Shown here piece by piece: positions 1 to 8,529 of a stretch of DNA of 21,228 bases. Position numbers and translations under genes: made by a program. Where the stretch lies: positions 1-21,228 of the forward strand of contig JAUCNG010122209.1 in the NCBI GenBank assembly GCA_032353305.1, given 5' to 3'. The stretch is from Cephalothrix spiralis. Its lineage: Eukaryota > Nemertea > Palaeonemertea > Archinemertea > Cephalotrichidae. The first letter of the stretch is position 1; each line of letters starts with the position of its first letter. Under the pieces are notes generated by a model. The model did not search any database. It was not told the DNA's origin and saw only the letters and a list, made by a program, of their open reading frames with translations.

Positions 1-693
1 TTGTTCAGTTTAAAATTATTTAAAAAGTAAGTTAAAGTAAACTGTTTATTAATTATTTACCCTCGCACTGACTGGGCTGGGGGAACAAGTCTACTGGAGA
101 ATTTTTGGTGAGCATTTGTGCTTATAGTTATACTACATCTTGCTGAAACTCAGCCTCTGATTGGTCAGACTTAAGTCACGTGACCGCAATTATCAGTAGA
201 AAATCTGGTAGTCTGTAAAATCGCTTCAATAATTGTATGTTTTGCTTTTGTAATTAATTTTAGTCACAGTATAAACATTTTAACTTTGATTTTGCTGCAG
301 TTATTCTGAAACTAATGTGCAGAATAACCGATAATTGTCGAGCACTGCACAACCACCCTGTTAGGGAAGATGCATCGCCCCTCTGATGTGGAAACGACAA
401 CCATTTTGAATCAGTGTAGTAAGAGCAGTCACCCATCCAAGTAAAACCTTTAATAGTCAATGTTGCTTAACCTCAGGCAAACACCTGACAGACCTACTGA
501 GCCAAGTTGACAACTGTCATGCTCAACACTGTTTTTTGAGTCAAGCACAGGCCAGGTATACCGGGGTATTAACAAACAAGTGAAACAACAAATTGACAAA
601 GTACAAACCAAGAACTACGAACTGGTTGATAGGATTGAGTTAGGATCTTCAAATTTTTTCCATTAGATGGGCTCATTGAGCTCTTCAAAAGGT
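1..693. other. No gene seen; AT-rich flank
   Basis: I see no supported gene. The longest open frame, on the minus strand at 260-460, is short, shows no recognisable motif and looks like chance. An inverted CCAAT motif (ATTGG at about 159) and a 10-bp palindrome GTCACGTGAC (about 175-184, containing an E-box) lie close together. This could be a promoter fragment or part of an old repeat, and no transcript start can be placed. Confidence 0.5.
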
Positions 694-1248
694 CCGGTAT
701 GAAAACTTTGCAGTGTGTGAGGAACTTATTCCTCACGCACCCACAATCTTTTTTCGTGCAGTGCTCTTTAAAAATTGCGCATAAGCATCAACAAAAACAA
801 AAAATCACTTAGAAATCATGCACAAGATTGAAAAATCACTTTCAATTCGCGCACGTCTAAATTATCATCATCAAACATGTGTTTTTTTTGCGGCAACTTT
901 CTGAATTCTGCGTGTTTGTATCAAACGGCAATGATTTTTGATCATTTGATTCTGCGTGATTGTATCAATCGGCAACAATTTTTGATCATTTGATTTGTCA
1001 CTGGTTGTACCACGTGATCGTACTGTTGATACGATATATCCTATAAATCAAAGGGAATTTGAGGTAAGTTAATATACTTAAATTTAGCAAAAAAGAAGGT
1101 CAACAAAAAGGTAAAATCGTGCATACTTCTTGATTTAGCAAAAAATAAAAAAAAGGTAAAATCGCGCACTGGGTTTTATAGTAAGAATCATGCATTTTAG
1201 TTCGTGAAAAATAGGTTCCTCGTGCACTTGGCAAAGTTTTCATACTGG
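694..1248. mobile_element. Non-autonomous inverted-repeat element, about 555 bp
   Basis: The left end CCGGTATGAAAACTTTGC (694-711) is matched in inverse orientation by the right end at 1231-1248 with one mismatch, and similarity continues inward through a GAGGAAC motif. The interior has no coding frame but holds two tandem duplications. One is about 45-50 nt at about 903-995, around TTTTTGATCATTTGA. The other is about 50 nt at 1081-1170, around ATTTAGCAAAAAA and GGTAAAATCG. No clean target-site duplication is visible, so the superfamily is open. A miniature DNA transposon is the simplest reading. Confidence 0.6.
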
Positions 1249-1280
1249 CAATAGGTGTCACCTCTGTTTTCCTCTAAGCG

Positions 1281-1340
1281 TTACCTTGTGACGTCACAAG
1301 GACTCATATGAATACACACAGCTCACATGGATTTGTCAGT
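1281..1340 (+). repeat. 60-bp terminal-repeat-like segment of the DIRS-like element
   Basis: This contiguous 60-bp block contains the palindrome CCTTGTGACGTCACAAGG. Its first 32 nt (1281-1312) occur as an exact reverse complement at 4398-4429. Its last 37 nt (1304-1340) occur as an exact reverse complement at 4621-4657. On the right side the two halves are in swapped order and separated by about 190 bp. Flanking a DIRS-like coding remnant, this recalls the inverted terminal repeats and internal complementary region of DIRS elements, whose ends are joined in a circular intermediate. Confidence 0.55.
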
Positions 1341-2199
1341 ACAGGCTCTGGTCGTGGAACAAGAAGCAGCTAGTTCTGCCCATCAGTTTTCATGGTTGAA
1401 AATTATTAATGAAGACAGATAAGTTTTGAGACAATTTATATGTTATAAATAAGTTTTTAGACAATTTATTTGTTATATTTGAAGCAAGTTCCGATTTTAT
1501 TTCGGTTGGTTTTTATAAAATAGAAGATTGTTACATCTTTGCCTCAATATATTGAAACAAGGCACGTGGTTCAGGACAATGGCTGCCAATGTTCAATTTG
1601 TGATTTTGCAGAAATTGAACCTGAAAAATCATTTTCTATGTTACTTAGATATATTATTTTTTGTATCAGAGAGGGAGATTTAAGATTTAGAAGCAGTTAA
1701 TATGCTACTCAAGTCGTAAACAAGAGGTAGGTATCTGTACTCAGTGTACTAAATATACTTAAAAAAAGTCAGGGGGAAAAAACCTGTACTTTAGCACTGC
1801 TCGGTATTGTTCAGTGCATTATGCATAGACTACCATAGAGGGTCAGATTCCCCAGGTAAATCCAAGCATATAAGGAGCCATCATAAGGCTAAGACTCGGG
1901 ACTAAGAGACAAAATTTCTAGTCCTTGTTAACTGAAAATCTGATAGTCTCGCTCTCAGTCTCAATCTCATAGTCGGGTTGAATCTGAATTCTGAACACTG
2001 AGTTCACATAAACATTTCAATATCCGATGGATAAATTAAGATCAGATTCAGTTTCTGTACAGTACAGACATACTCTGGATAGCACCAACATTGACATGAA
2101 TTAATATGAGGTTGAAGACTAATAAGAAATTATGATATGGATGCTCTTGTCAGTGCCAAGAAATTAATCGAAGATCAATAGAAATTGAACAACCAGGCA
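1341..2199. other. No gene seen; probable 5' part of the DIRS-like element
   Basis: AT-rich sequence between the left repeat and the first recognisable coding remnant. No open frame of useful length is present. At about 1430-1480 there is a near-direct duplication around GACAATTTATNTGTTAT. It is probably the decayed leader of the retroelement, by position only. Confidence 0.35.
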
Positions 2200-2900
2200 G
2201 TTCAATGTTATTTTTTATCGAAAGGACAAGACCATAATAACAACTACAGGGTAGAGAAAACTACCTTAGACCCAACTAAAGGGTAAGAATTATAATGGTG
2301 CTAATGACAATGAAAAAAGATTCATTATAAGTTTAGAAAATAAACTTGAGGCATTATTAGCAATGGGAAACAACAGATCTAGAGCTAGAAGTAAATATCA
2401 AAATAGATATATATCTAGATCACCAAGTTCATATAGATCATGCAAGGTCACCCCATAAATCCCATAAAATATGCCAGCTGTATAGATTTCATAGAACATC
2501 TCACTGATAAAGATCATTTAATAAGTAGATATGAATTTCTTCAATTTGATGATCAATCAAAAGAAAGCTTCTGGTAGTGAAAATTTTTTTACTTTAAGAT
2601 GTAAACACTAACCAAGATGAAGAGTTTCTTGCTAAGATAAGATAAGAGGTCATAGGACATGAAGTGTCTAAAGACCTTAAGATGAATATGGAATCTGCTC
2701 TAGATATGAGACCTATGAATAAAATTCAATTTACTAAAAAAGCTGGTATATACAAAATACCTAATAACTTTAATTGCTTTTTCTGAGAAATATAAACTCT
2801 GAAATTAAAGACAATTGATCAATTTCAAGGGAAAATTTAGAATGATTCTAAATTTGACAAGAATGAATAAATTTACAAAATATCACCATTTAAGATGGAA
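2200..2900 (+). pseudogene. Decayed Gag-like (ORF1) region of a DIRS-like retrotransposon
   Basis: Conceptual translation gives broken pieces of a charged protein, including an Arg/Ser-rich stretch near 2380-2430 (RSRARSK, then SRSPSSYRS) followed by short fragments and stops. Arg/Ser-rich Gag-like proteins in front of the RT are common in DIRS-group elements. The assignment rests mostly on the firmly recognised RT just downstream, on the same strand and in the expected order. Many stops and frame breaks make it non-functional. Confidence 0.4.
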
Positions 2901-2939
2901 AAAATTAAACATGCAATGACATGATTTATTTTATTTACT

Positions 2940-3335
2940 AGATCTAAAAGATGATTTTTTAGTTTTAAAATGCACAAGAGGAATCAAAAAATCCTAAGAA
3001 ATTTTGGTAGAGGGAAACTCTTCCAATATGGCTAAGTCCTGCACTCAAGGTATTTACAAAAGATACATGTGTGCCATTTTCAATACTAAGGGAACAAGGG
3101 TTTCTTTCAGTATTCTTTGGTGATTCATGTTTGCAAGGGCAAATATTGTTGAAATGCTGGGAGAATAATACTAAGGAAACAAGGGTTTCTATCAGTATAT
3201 TTCATTGATGATTCATGTTTGCAATGGCAAACATTGTTAGAATCATATACTATGGAAACAAAGATTTCTATCAGTATATTTTATTGATGATTCATGTTTG
3301 CAAGGGCAAACATACATTGTTAGAATCATATAATA
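2940..3335 (+). pseudogene. Broken reverse transcriptase, with a triplicated active-site block
   Basis: Translation in one frame from about 2999 gives LSPALKVFTK, which fits the DIRS/Ngaro-type RT segment 'GLSPAPRVFTK', followed by the palm active-site block. That block occurs three times in tandem, starting at about 3083, 3168 and 3246 (spacing 85 and 78 nt). Each copy reads roughly QGFLSV-(F/Y)F-xDDSCLQ. Copies 2 and 3 keep the catalytic IDDS (Asp-Asp codons at 3207-3212 and 3286-3291), while copy 1 reads FGDS. A stop at 3008-3010 and frame breaks between the copies show this is a pseudogene. Its normal role would be reverse transcription of the element's RNA. Confidence 0.75.
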
Positions 3336-3800
3336 ATGTCAAAACGACATAGGTATGGTATTTTAATTTTAGTACACCCAATCAAATCCATTTTTATTCC
3401 TACAAAAGTCTTAAATTTTTGGGAATTTATTTATGGTCTGTATCAATCATCTCTCTAACTCCTAAAAGAATTATGAAGATCAAAGAAAGCTGCAAAAAAT
3501 TGATGACTCAGTCACATGGGAAAATAAGAGGAGTGGCTTGGGTAGCAGGACAGATGGTTGCATCTTTTCCTGCATTATCATATAGGCAGGCCTCTTGAGA
3601 GACAAATAGTTTTGGTTAAAACCAAAAGAAATTTTGATACAGAAATAATCGACACAGATGAAATGAATGATCATTTTTAATGTTGGTTAATAAATATTGA
3701 ATCTCCCAGTGCATCTGTATCAGATGAGATCTAAAATCCATTTTAAATTTTTAGAAATTAATGCAGCTGTCTTTGGTCTTCAATATATGTGATTTATATA
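3336..3800 (+). pseudogene. RT connection / RNase H remnant of the DIRS-like element
   Basis: Translated pieces follow the DIRS RT-RNase H order. HPIKSIFIPTKVLNF (about 3375-3420) matches the 'HPEKS-F-P-Q-I-FLGF' thumb segment. LTPKRIMKIKESCKKL and then IRGVAWVAGQMVASFPAL (about 3440-3580) match the conserved 'IR-VA-VIG-MVASFPA' segment. CWLINIESPS (about 3679-3710) and INAAVFGLQ (about 3758-3785) fit the RNase H 'WW--NI' and 'E-KAV--L' regions. Frameshifts and stops interrupt it. The remnant is diverged but clearly colinear with the family. Confidence 0.65.
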
Positions 3801-3974
3801 AAAAATACAGGGTACATTCAGCAATATTGATTTAAGACTGAGAATATTGGAAATGATGCTAATAAATTTTTTGTTAGTTAGTTATGTAAAACTACATACA
3901 ATGTAAGGCTGTGGTATGTGCAACTATTTTAAGTTTGATTTTTGGATATATCAAACTTGTATAATATTGAAGTT

Positions 3975-4130
3975 TGCATGCTTAAAACCCACTCATCCAG
4001 ATCTGCTGGAGCTGCAGCAAGTTTAAGTTTTGACCAAAACAGGAAGTTTTTGAAGAGGCGGGAAGTCGGGGAAAAAACTTGCCAAGTTCTGGAACAAGCC
4101 ATTTGTAAACATAATGAAAAGAGTGGAGAC
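3975..4130 (+). pseudogene. Tyrosine recombinase C-terminal remnant
   Basis: HSSRSAGAAAS (His codon 3990-3992, Arg codon 3999-4001) fits the HxxR box of the tyrosine recombinases used by DIRS elements to integrate. In a different frame about 90 nt on, KSGKKLAKFWNKPFV (about 4065-4110) fits the terminal 'W-s--TFakFYnKp' box. The nucleophile position holds Trp (codon 4090-4092) instead of Tyr, and a frameshift separates the two boxes. Its position after RT-RNase H is right for a DIRS-group element, and it makes a non-LTR or classical LTR element unlikely. Confidence 0.65.
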
Positions 4131-4177
4131 AAAAGTTGGATGTTTTAGTTATTGTTATTTGAATAAACAAACAAGCT

Positions 4178-4305
4178 GTTAAATTGAAAATTAGATGAAA
4201 AAGCAGAGAATTTTCAATTGTTAAATTAAAAATAAGCTGAAAAGCTAAGAATTGTCAATTGTTGAATTGAAAATAAGCTAAAAATGCGAAGTTAAGTTGA
4301 ATATT
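4178..4305 (+). repeat. Three imperfect ~41-bp tandem repeats
   Basis: Units begin at 4178, 4220 and 4261. Each has the form GTTRAATTRAAAATWAGMTGAA followed by a short variable part and, in the first two, a TCAATTG end. They sit just after the tyrosine-recombinase remnant, in what would be the 3' non-coding part of the retroelement. No function can be read. Confidence 0.7.
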
Positions 4306-4397
4306 AAGTCAGCTGGAAAGCGAATAATAATTCAGATATGCTTTTATTGCATTGTAAATAATATGTAGGTTTGAAATACACAAGTCAGCTGTGAAGA

Positions 4398-4429
4398 TTC
4401 ATATGAGTCCTTGTGACGTCACAAGGTAA
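4398..4429 (-). repeat. Inverted copy of 1281-1312 (32 nt exact)
   Basis: Exact reverse complement of the outer half of the left 60-bp repeat, including the GTGACGTCAC core. The sequence just upstream (about 4380-4397) resembles a diverged copy of the rest of that repeat. It probably marks the right end of the DIRS-like element. Confidence 0.7.
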
Positions 4430-4433
4430 ATCA

Positions 4434-4752
4434 AAATTGATAAATTGTACTAACACCTCAATCCGTATTACGAGGTGAAGTACAATTAAGATTTTGAGGT
4501 TCCTTGTTAAGGAACAAAAGGGCTAATATGCCCACCCTTAATTACTTTGGAACGTTAAAATCAGTTGGATATACCCGCTAAAAATATTCGCTTGGTTGTG
4601 TAATTTCAAACCCTTTGAAGACTGACAAATCCATGTGAGCTGTGTGTATTCATATGATCCCTTTTGTTCCTTAACAAGGAACCTTAAAACCTTAATTGTA
4701 CTTCACCTCGTTATACAGATTGAGGTTATTACAATTTATCAATTTTTGAGAT
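4434..4752. repeat. Inverted repeat with ~93-bp arms and ~127-bp loop
   Basis: Arms at about 4434-4529 and 4657-4752 are reverse complements with scattered mismatches and share AATTGATAAATTGTA, CGAGGTGAAGTACAATTAAG and TTCCTTGTTAAGGAA. The loop has no coding capacity and ends in the 37-nt exact inverted copy of 1304-1340 (4621-4657). It may be a fold-back element inserted at the retroelement edge, or part of the permuted retroelement terminus. No target duplication is clear. Confidence 0.65.
4621..4657 (-). repeat. Inverted copy of 1304-1340 (37 nt exact)
   Basis: Exact reverse complement of the inner half of the left 60-bp repeat, placed after rather than before the partner half at 4398-4429. 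The exact identity contrasts with the heavily decayed coding region between the copies. That could mean a second, younger element contributed it. Confidence 0.75.
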
Positions 4753-4949
4753 ATATCACATCTTGTAAGGGTTAGAAACGCCAAATTAGGGAGCTCGAGA
4801 CTGAGCCGAACAAAGGTTGGCTTATATAATTTTAAAGAAAAGGGGACAGTGCACAATTATTTTCATCTTGTAACGAACTATAAAAACATTAGATACTAGC
4901 AAGAATTCTTGATACTAGCAAGGGTCAAGTAAATGACTCATTACAAACC

Positions 4950-5007
4950 CTGAGCTCGGGGGCCCTTAGGAATCGCTTTAAAGCTACTACCTATCGTTAC
5001 GCCACTG
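4950..5007 (-). mobile_element. Remnant of a hAT-like miniature element
   Basis: Read on the minus strand it starts CAGTGGCGTAACG and ends with GGGCCCCCGAGCTCAG. Both blocks are also in the intact 83-bp element at 14153-14235, but the middle differs. It is probably a truncated or rearranged copy of the same family. Just to the right, TTCTAGAC (5020-5027) and GTCTAGAA (5071-5078) bracket an imperfect ~59-nt hairpin of unknown meaning. Confidence 0.55.
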
Positions 5008-5154
5008 GGTAATCGACGGTTCTAGACTATTATCTTCTTACGGTCTTAGAGCCAAGATCATAAGATCATCGTCTAGAATTCCAATTTTTCGAATTTGATT
5101 TATTTAAGAAATTCAAAAAACACCCCTGAGCTGGATTTTGAATATACATGTATA

Positions 5155-6558
5155 CACCCCGTGCCACGATATTATGCAAGTACGTTTTTTGGCTATTTAT
5201 AAAAGAAGAATAATGCAGTGGCCAAAAATGTTTTACATGGTGTTCTTAGTTGATTATTACGATAATCCAAGAGGTTTTACCCCATCCACCTACTTGCTGA
5301 GCATGCAGAATAGAGATATTCAAGATTTGAGGTGTGCCCAGGTGTGCCACGTTATTATGCATGGTGTCAAATTTTTCAAAAAAACAACTGAACAACCAAA
5401 TTATACTGGATTTGTGGTTGTTTTAATTTAATAGCACCCTTATAACATATCTAGATACAATGGACTGGTACAGCACCATTTTAATTTTCGAAAAATGCAT
5501 CAATGAGAAGATGCTGAATCTCGTACTCTAGATTATCAATTTCTTCGCCTAAGTTGCTCCCAGCACTTTTTTTTTGCTCGTGTTCCCTTTCATTTGGAAA
5601 TTCTCCCTTACCATGGCAAAAATTTTAGTCAATGTCAACGGGAAAGGCTCCAAATGAGAATTTAGCATCTTTTCATCTTGAGCATCTTGGTGATAAATCA
5701 TGAGAATTTGGGTACCACAAAAAAATTTCCCATTCATTTTGCTTCAGACAGCTTCGGAACATGATTGTCTATGATTTTGCTGTTGAGTGATGTCCAAGCA
5801 TGCGCATTTATGCCATTAGTTTAGTTGATTAAAATTTCAACAACAAATCATACTGAAATTGTGTACTATTAAGCCTGTCGTTAAAATGTCGTTAAAATAA
5901 ACTCAATTAAGTGCATAAATGCGCATGCACGGATAACACTGAACAGCATAGTGATAGACAATCATGTTTCGAAGCTGTCTGAAGCAAAATGAATGGGAAA
6001 TTTTTTTGTGGTACCCAAATTTTCATGATTTATCACCAAGATGCTCAAGATGAAAAGATGCTAAATTGTCATTTGGAGTCTTTCCCGTTGACATTGACTA
6101 AAATTTTTGCCATGGTAAGGGAGAATTTCCAAATCATAGGGAACACGAGCAAAAAAAAAGTGCTGGGAGCAACTTAGACGAAGAAAATGATAATCTAGAG
6201 TACGAGATTCAGCATCTTCTCATTGATGCATTTTTCGAAAATTAATATAGTGCTGTACCAGTGCATAGTGTCTAGATATGTTGTATGGGTGCTAATAAAT
6301 TAAAACAACCACAAATCTAGTGTAATTTGGTTGTTCCAGTTGAAATTTTCTTGAAAATTTGACACTTGCATAATAACGTGGCACACCTCAAATCTTGATT
6401 ATCTCTATTCTGCATCCTCAGCAAGTAGGTGGATGGGGTAAAAGCCCTTGGGTTATCGTAATAATCAACTAAGAACACCATGTAAAAAAAATTTTGCCAC
6501 TGCGTTTCTTCTAGAAATAGCTAAAAAACGTACTTGCATAATATCGTGGCACGGGGTG
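5155..6558. mobile_element. 1.4-kb near-palindromic fold-back element
   Basis: Two arms of about 670 bp (about 5155-5830 and 5890-6558) are reverse complements along almost their whole length with a ~60-bp spacer. The ends are CACCCCGTGCCACGATATTATGC, bounded by TA on both sides (5153-5154 and 6559-6560), which suggests a TA target duplication as in Tc1/mariner-type elements. No transposase is present. Each arm carries the same 62-codon frame beginning MNGKFFCGTQ and reading outward from the centre (minus strand 5549-5737, plus strand 5989-6177). The two differ at a handful of residues, and the match follows from the arms being homologous. A transcript through the element would form a long hairpin. 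Confidence 0.8.
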
Positions 6559-6929
6559 TACATTATAAAAAAATACTTTAATATTTTAGGAAGTATCTGA
6601 GGTTGGGGGAAATAATTGTCAAACATTTGAAAAGATTCAACTCAAAATTTTGATTTTTCGGCTAGCGCAAAGTAAAAGAAAAAATTATCTTAAATTTAAG
6701 AATAATCCAATAACTGTGTACTTTAGCTCATTTCTGATGCCATATTTGGATTCCTGGGCAAAAAATAGGCCTATGGTAAAAATTTCAAATTTCAAATTTT
6801 ACCTATGGTAAATGATTCAAAATCATTTGAACACCGGTCAAATTAGCATGCATCTGAACAGATCCACAATATGGACCTGGGGTTTATTTGTTTTGAATAA
6901 TTCAATAATCTTTTTAATTATTCTATAAG
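6559..6929. other. No gene seen
   Basis: AT-rich spacer between two elements. It has short local repeats such as ATTTCAAATTTCAAATTT near 6780 and a TACCTATGGTAAA-type duplication. No open frame or RNA gene is supported. Confidence 0.6.
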
Positions 6930-7299
6930 GGGGCGTCTCAAAATGTCGACAGTTATTTCTATCCGGACAACTTACGGATAGCTTTTACCCCCACCCCCTT
7001 CCCCCTCCAAACGGACTTCACTGAGAAAAGAAGTGTCGATTTTCAAAGTGTGCATATATATTATAGGAAGCATTCTTCAACCTTGCAGAGAGGCTTACAT
7101 AGAGTGATATGCCTACACGAGTTAATAACCAATCAAAAACATTTAATGGACAAAACTATTTCTTTATTAGGTAAATACTCAGGTTTTTCGACAATCGACA
7201 GTTCAGGTTTAATTTTCTATCCGTCCAGGCCTCAACCCCCTCCCCCCCTATCCGTAAGTTGTCCGGATGGAAATAACTGTCGACATTTTGAGACGCCCC
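6930..7299. mobile_element. 370-bp miniature element with 52-bp terminal inverted repeats
   Basis: Terminal repeats at 6930-6981 and 7248-7299 begin GGGGCGTCTCAAAATGTCG and match over 52 bp with one visible mismatch. A 4-bp direct repeat TAAG flanks it (6926-6929 and 7300-7303), a good target-site duplication. Pyrimidine-rich tracts (CCCCCACCCCCTTCCCCCTCC-like) adjoin the inner side of both repeats on the same strand. It has no transposase. The near-perfect arms and intact duplication suggest a fairly recent insertion. Superfamily not assigned. Confidence 0.85.
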
Positions 7300-7303
7300 T
7301 AAG

Positions 7304-8325
7304 TTTTTTAATAATTTATTATTTTTTTTAATTTAATAAATTTTAATAATTTAATAAATTTTTGATTATTTGATATTGTCCCCAGCCCAAGTGGTCCCCC
7401 CAAGTTGGAGTGCATGTATAGTCCAAACTATAGGCACTTGCCCCTCGGATAAACCTTTCTATACTTTATCCGAGTACAGACGGATCATGTGTTTGTATTT
7501 TTCCTCACCTTCTCTACAGGGGTTCTACAGGTGTAGGATCAAAAAATCTAGCGGCATGTGAAATGCAAACTATTTGCGATTTTAGACCTAGGTCTCTATT
7601 TAAACCCAGGTTTAATTTTGACTAGGGTTCAAATTGTTGCATGAGAACACGCCATAAGACACCATATTAGCCACTCTGCCAAGAAGTGAGAGTGCAGTGC
7701 TTGAATTTTTTGGTACCCGAACATAGCTCATTTGGGCAAATTGGCCGGTTTCGGTTTTTGATTTCAGGTACTTAAAAGGCCTAGACCATAAAAAAATTTG
7801 GTTTGTAGGATGGAGTTTGATATCTTTACTGGCTAGTGCACTTGTCATAATAACTATTTTGGCACAGTGCCAAATTGAAAATTAGCCTATTTTTACCACC
7901 ATTTACATCTCTGAGGCTTTAGTTCTGAGATGAAATTTTCCCAAAAATGCGAAGATGGATTGAAACGAAACGTCAGTTCGTTTTTCAAAATTAAAAAATA
8001 TAAATTTTAAAACCTTTTATTGTGGACTTTTCAACTATATTATACTCTATCATTTTTCACAATAATTCGCGAGGGGCAAATCGCTCCCATTTTGGGTGTA
8101 GAGTAATAAAAATAATATAAAAGAACTAATTAAAGTTAATGAAAATTTTAAAAGTTAATAAAAATTAATAAAAGTTAATAAAAATTAATAATAATTAATA
8201 ATAATTAATTATTAATTGCTTGTACTGTAATAAAACGATTTGCCCCTCGATAAATCGATTAAGCACTAACTTTTCCAAAATTCGAGAGGACCACCCTAAT
8301 ATATATTATTACTATTTTATTTCAG
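7304..8325. other. No gene seen; AT repeats upstream of exon A
   Basis: It holds AT-only stretches (7304-7372), a small inverted pair around GCGAGGGGCAAATCG (about 8068-8083) and CGATTTGCCCCTCGA (about 8235-8250), and between them a simple array of TTAATAAAAR units (about 8130-8215). The minus-strand frame at 7612-7848 has no recognisable motif and is probably chance. The final 40 bp are the intron end before exon A: CTAAT branch-like motif, pyrimidine-rich TTTTATTTCAG. Confidence 0.5.
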
Positions 8326-8524
8326 AGAGAAGAATTAACCTCAGAAAGCGATGGGAAGATAAGGGAATTAATGACTTCAATCTACAATGTACGGGAACAA
8401 ATTAGGAAATCGGGGGACAAAATCATAAGAAAATGGTCTAAATGGTCTGAAAAACGGTTCCAGTGCTATATAGTAACACACTTATTGTCCCCGCTCAATA
8501 AGGATATTGTTAATATGGAGAAGG
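8326..8524 (+). CDS. PD-(D/E)XK-like protein, internal exon A
   Basis: This 199-bp exon is bounded by TTTTATTTCAG|AGAG and AAGG|GTATGT. It gives 66 codons plus one base, starting REELTSESDG, continuing through a basic/aromatic helix (KWSKWSEKR, residues 36-44) and ending NMEK. The leftover G joins GT at 15684-15685 to make Gly67, so the frame runs straight into exon B. It supplies the N-terminal helical part ahead of the nuclease core. The frame is open only back to a stop at 8260-8262 and has one Met (8371), so either an upstream exon exists outside what I can recognise or Met at 8371 is the start. Charged, Lys/Glu-rich composition sets it apart from the AT repeats around it. No close family name is claimed for this part. 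Confidence 0.6.
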
Positions 8525-8529
8525 GTATG

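Noticed and set aside
260-460. Minus-strand 66-codon frame near the left end
   Set aside because: No motif, no splice context, and length expected by chance.
3480-3674. Minus-strand 64-codon frame
   Set aside because: It lies antisense to the RNase H remnant, whose plus-strand translation matches the DIRS family.
7612-7848. Minus-strand 78-codon frame upstream of exon A
   Set aside because: No recognisable domain and surrounded by AT-rich repeat-like sequence.
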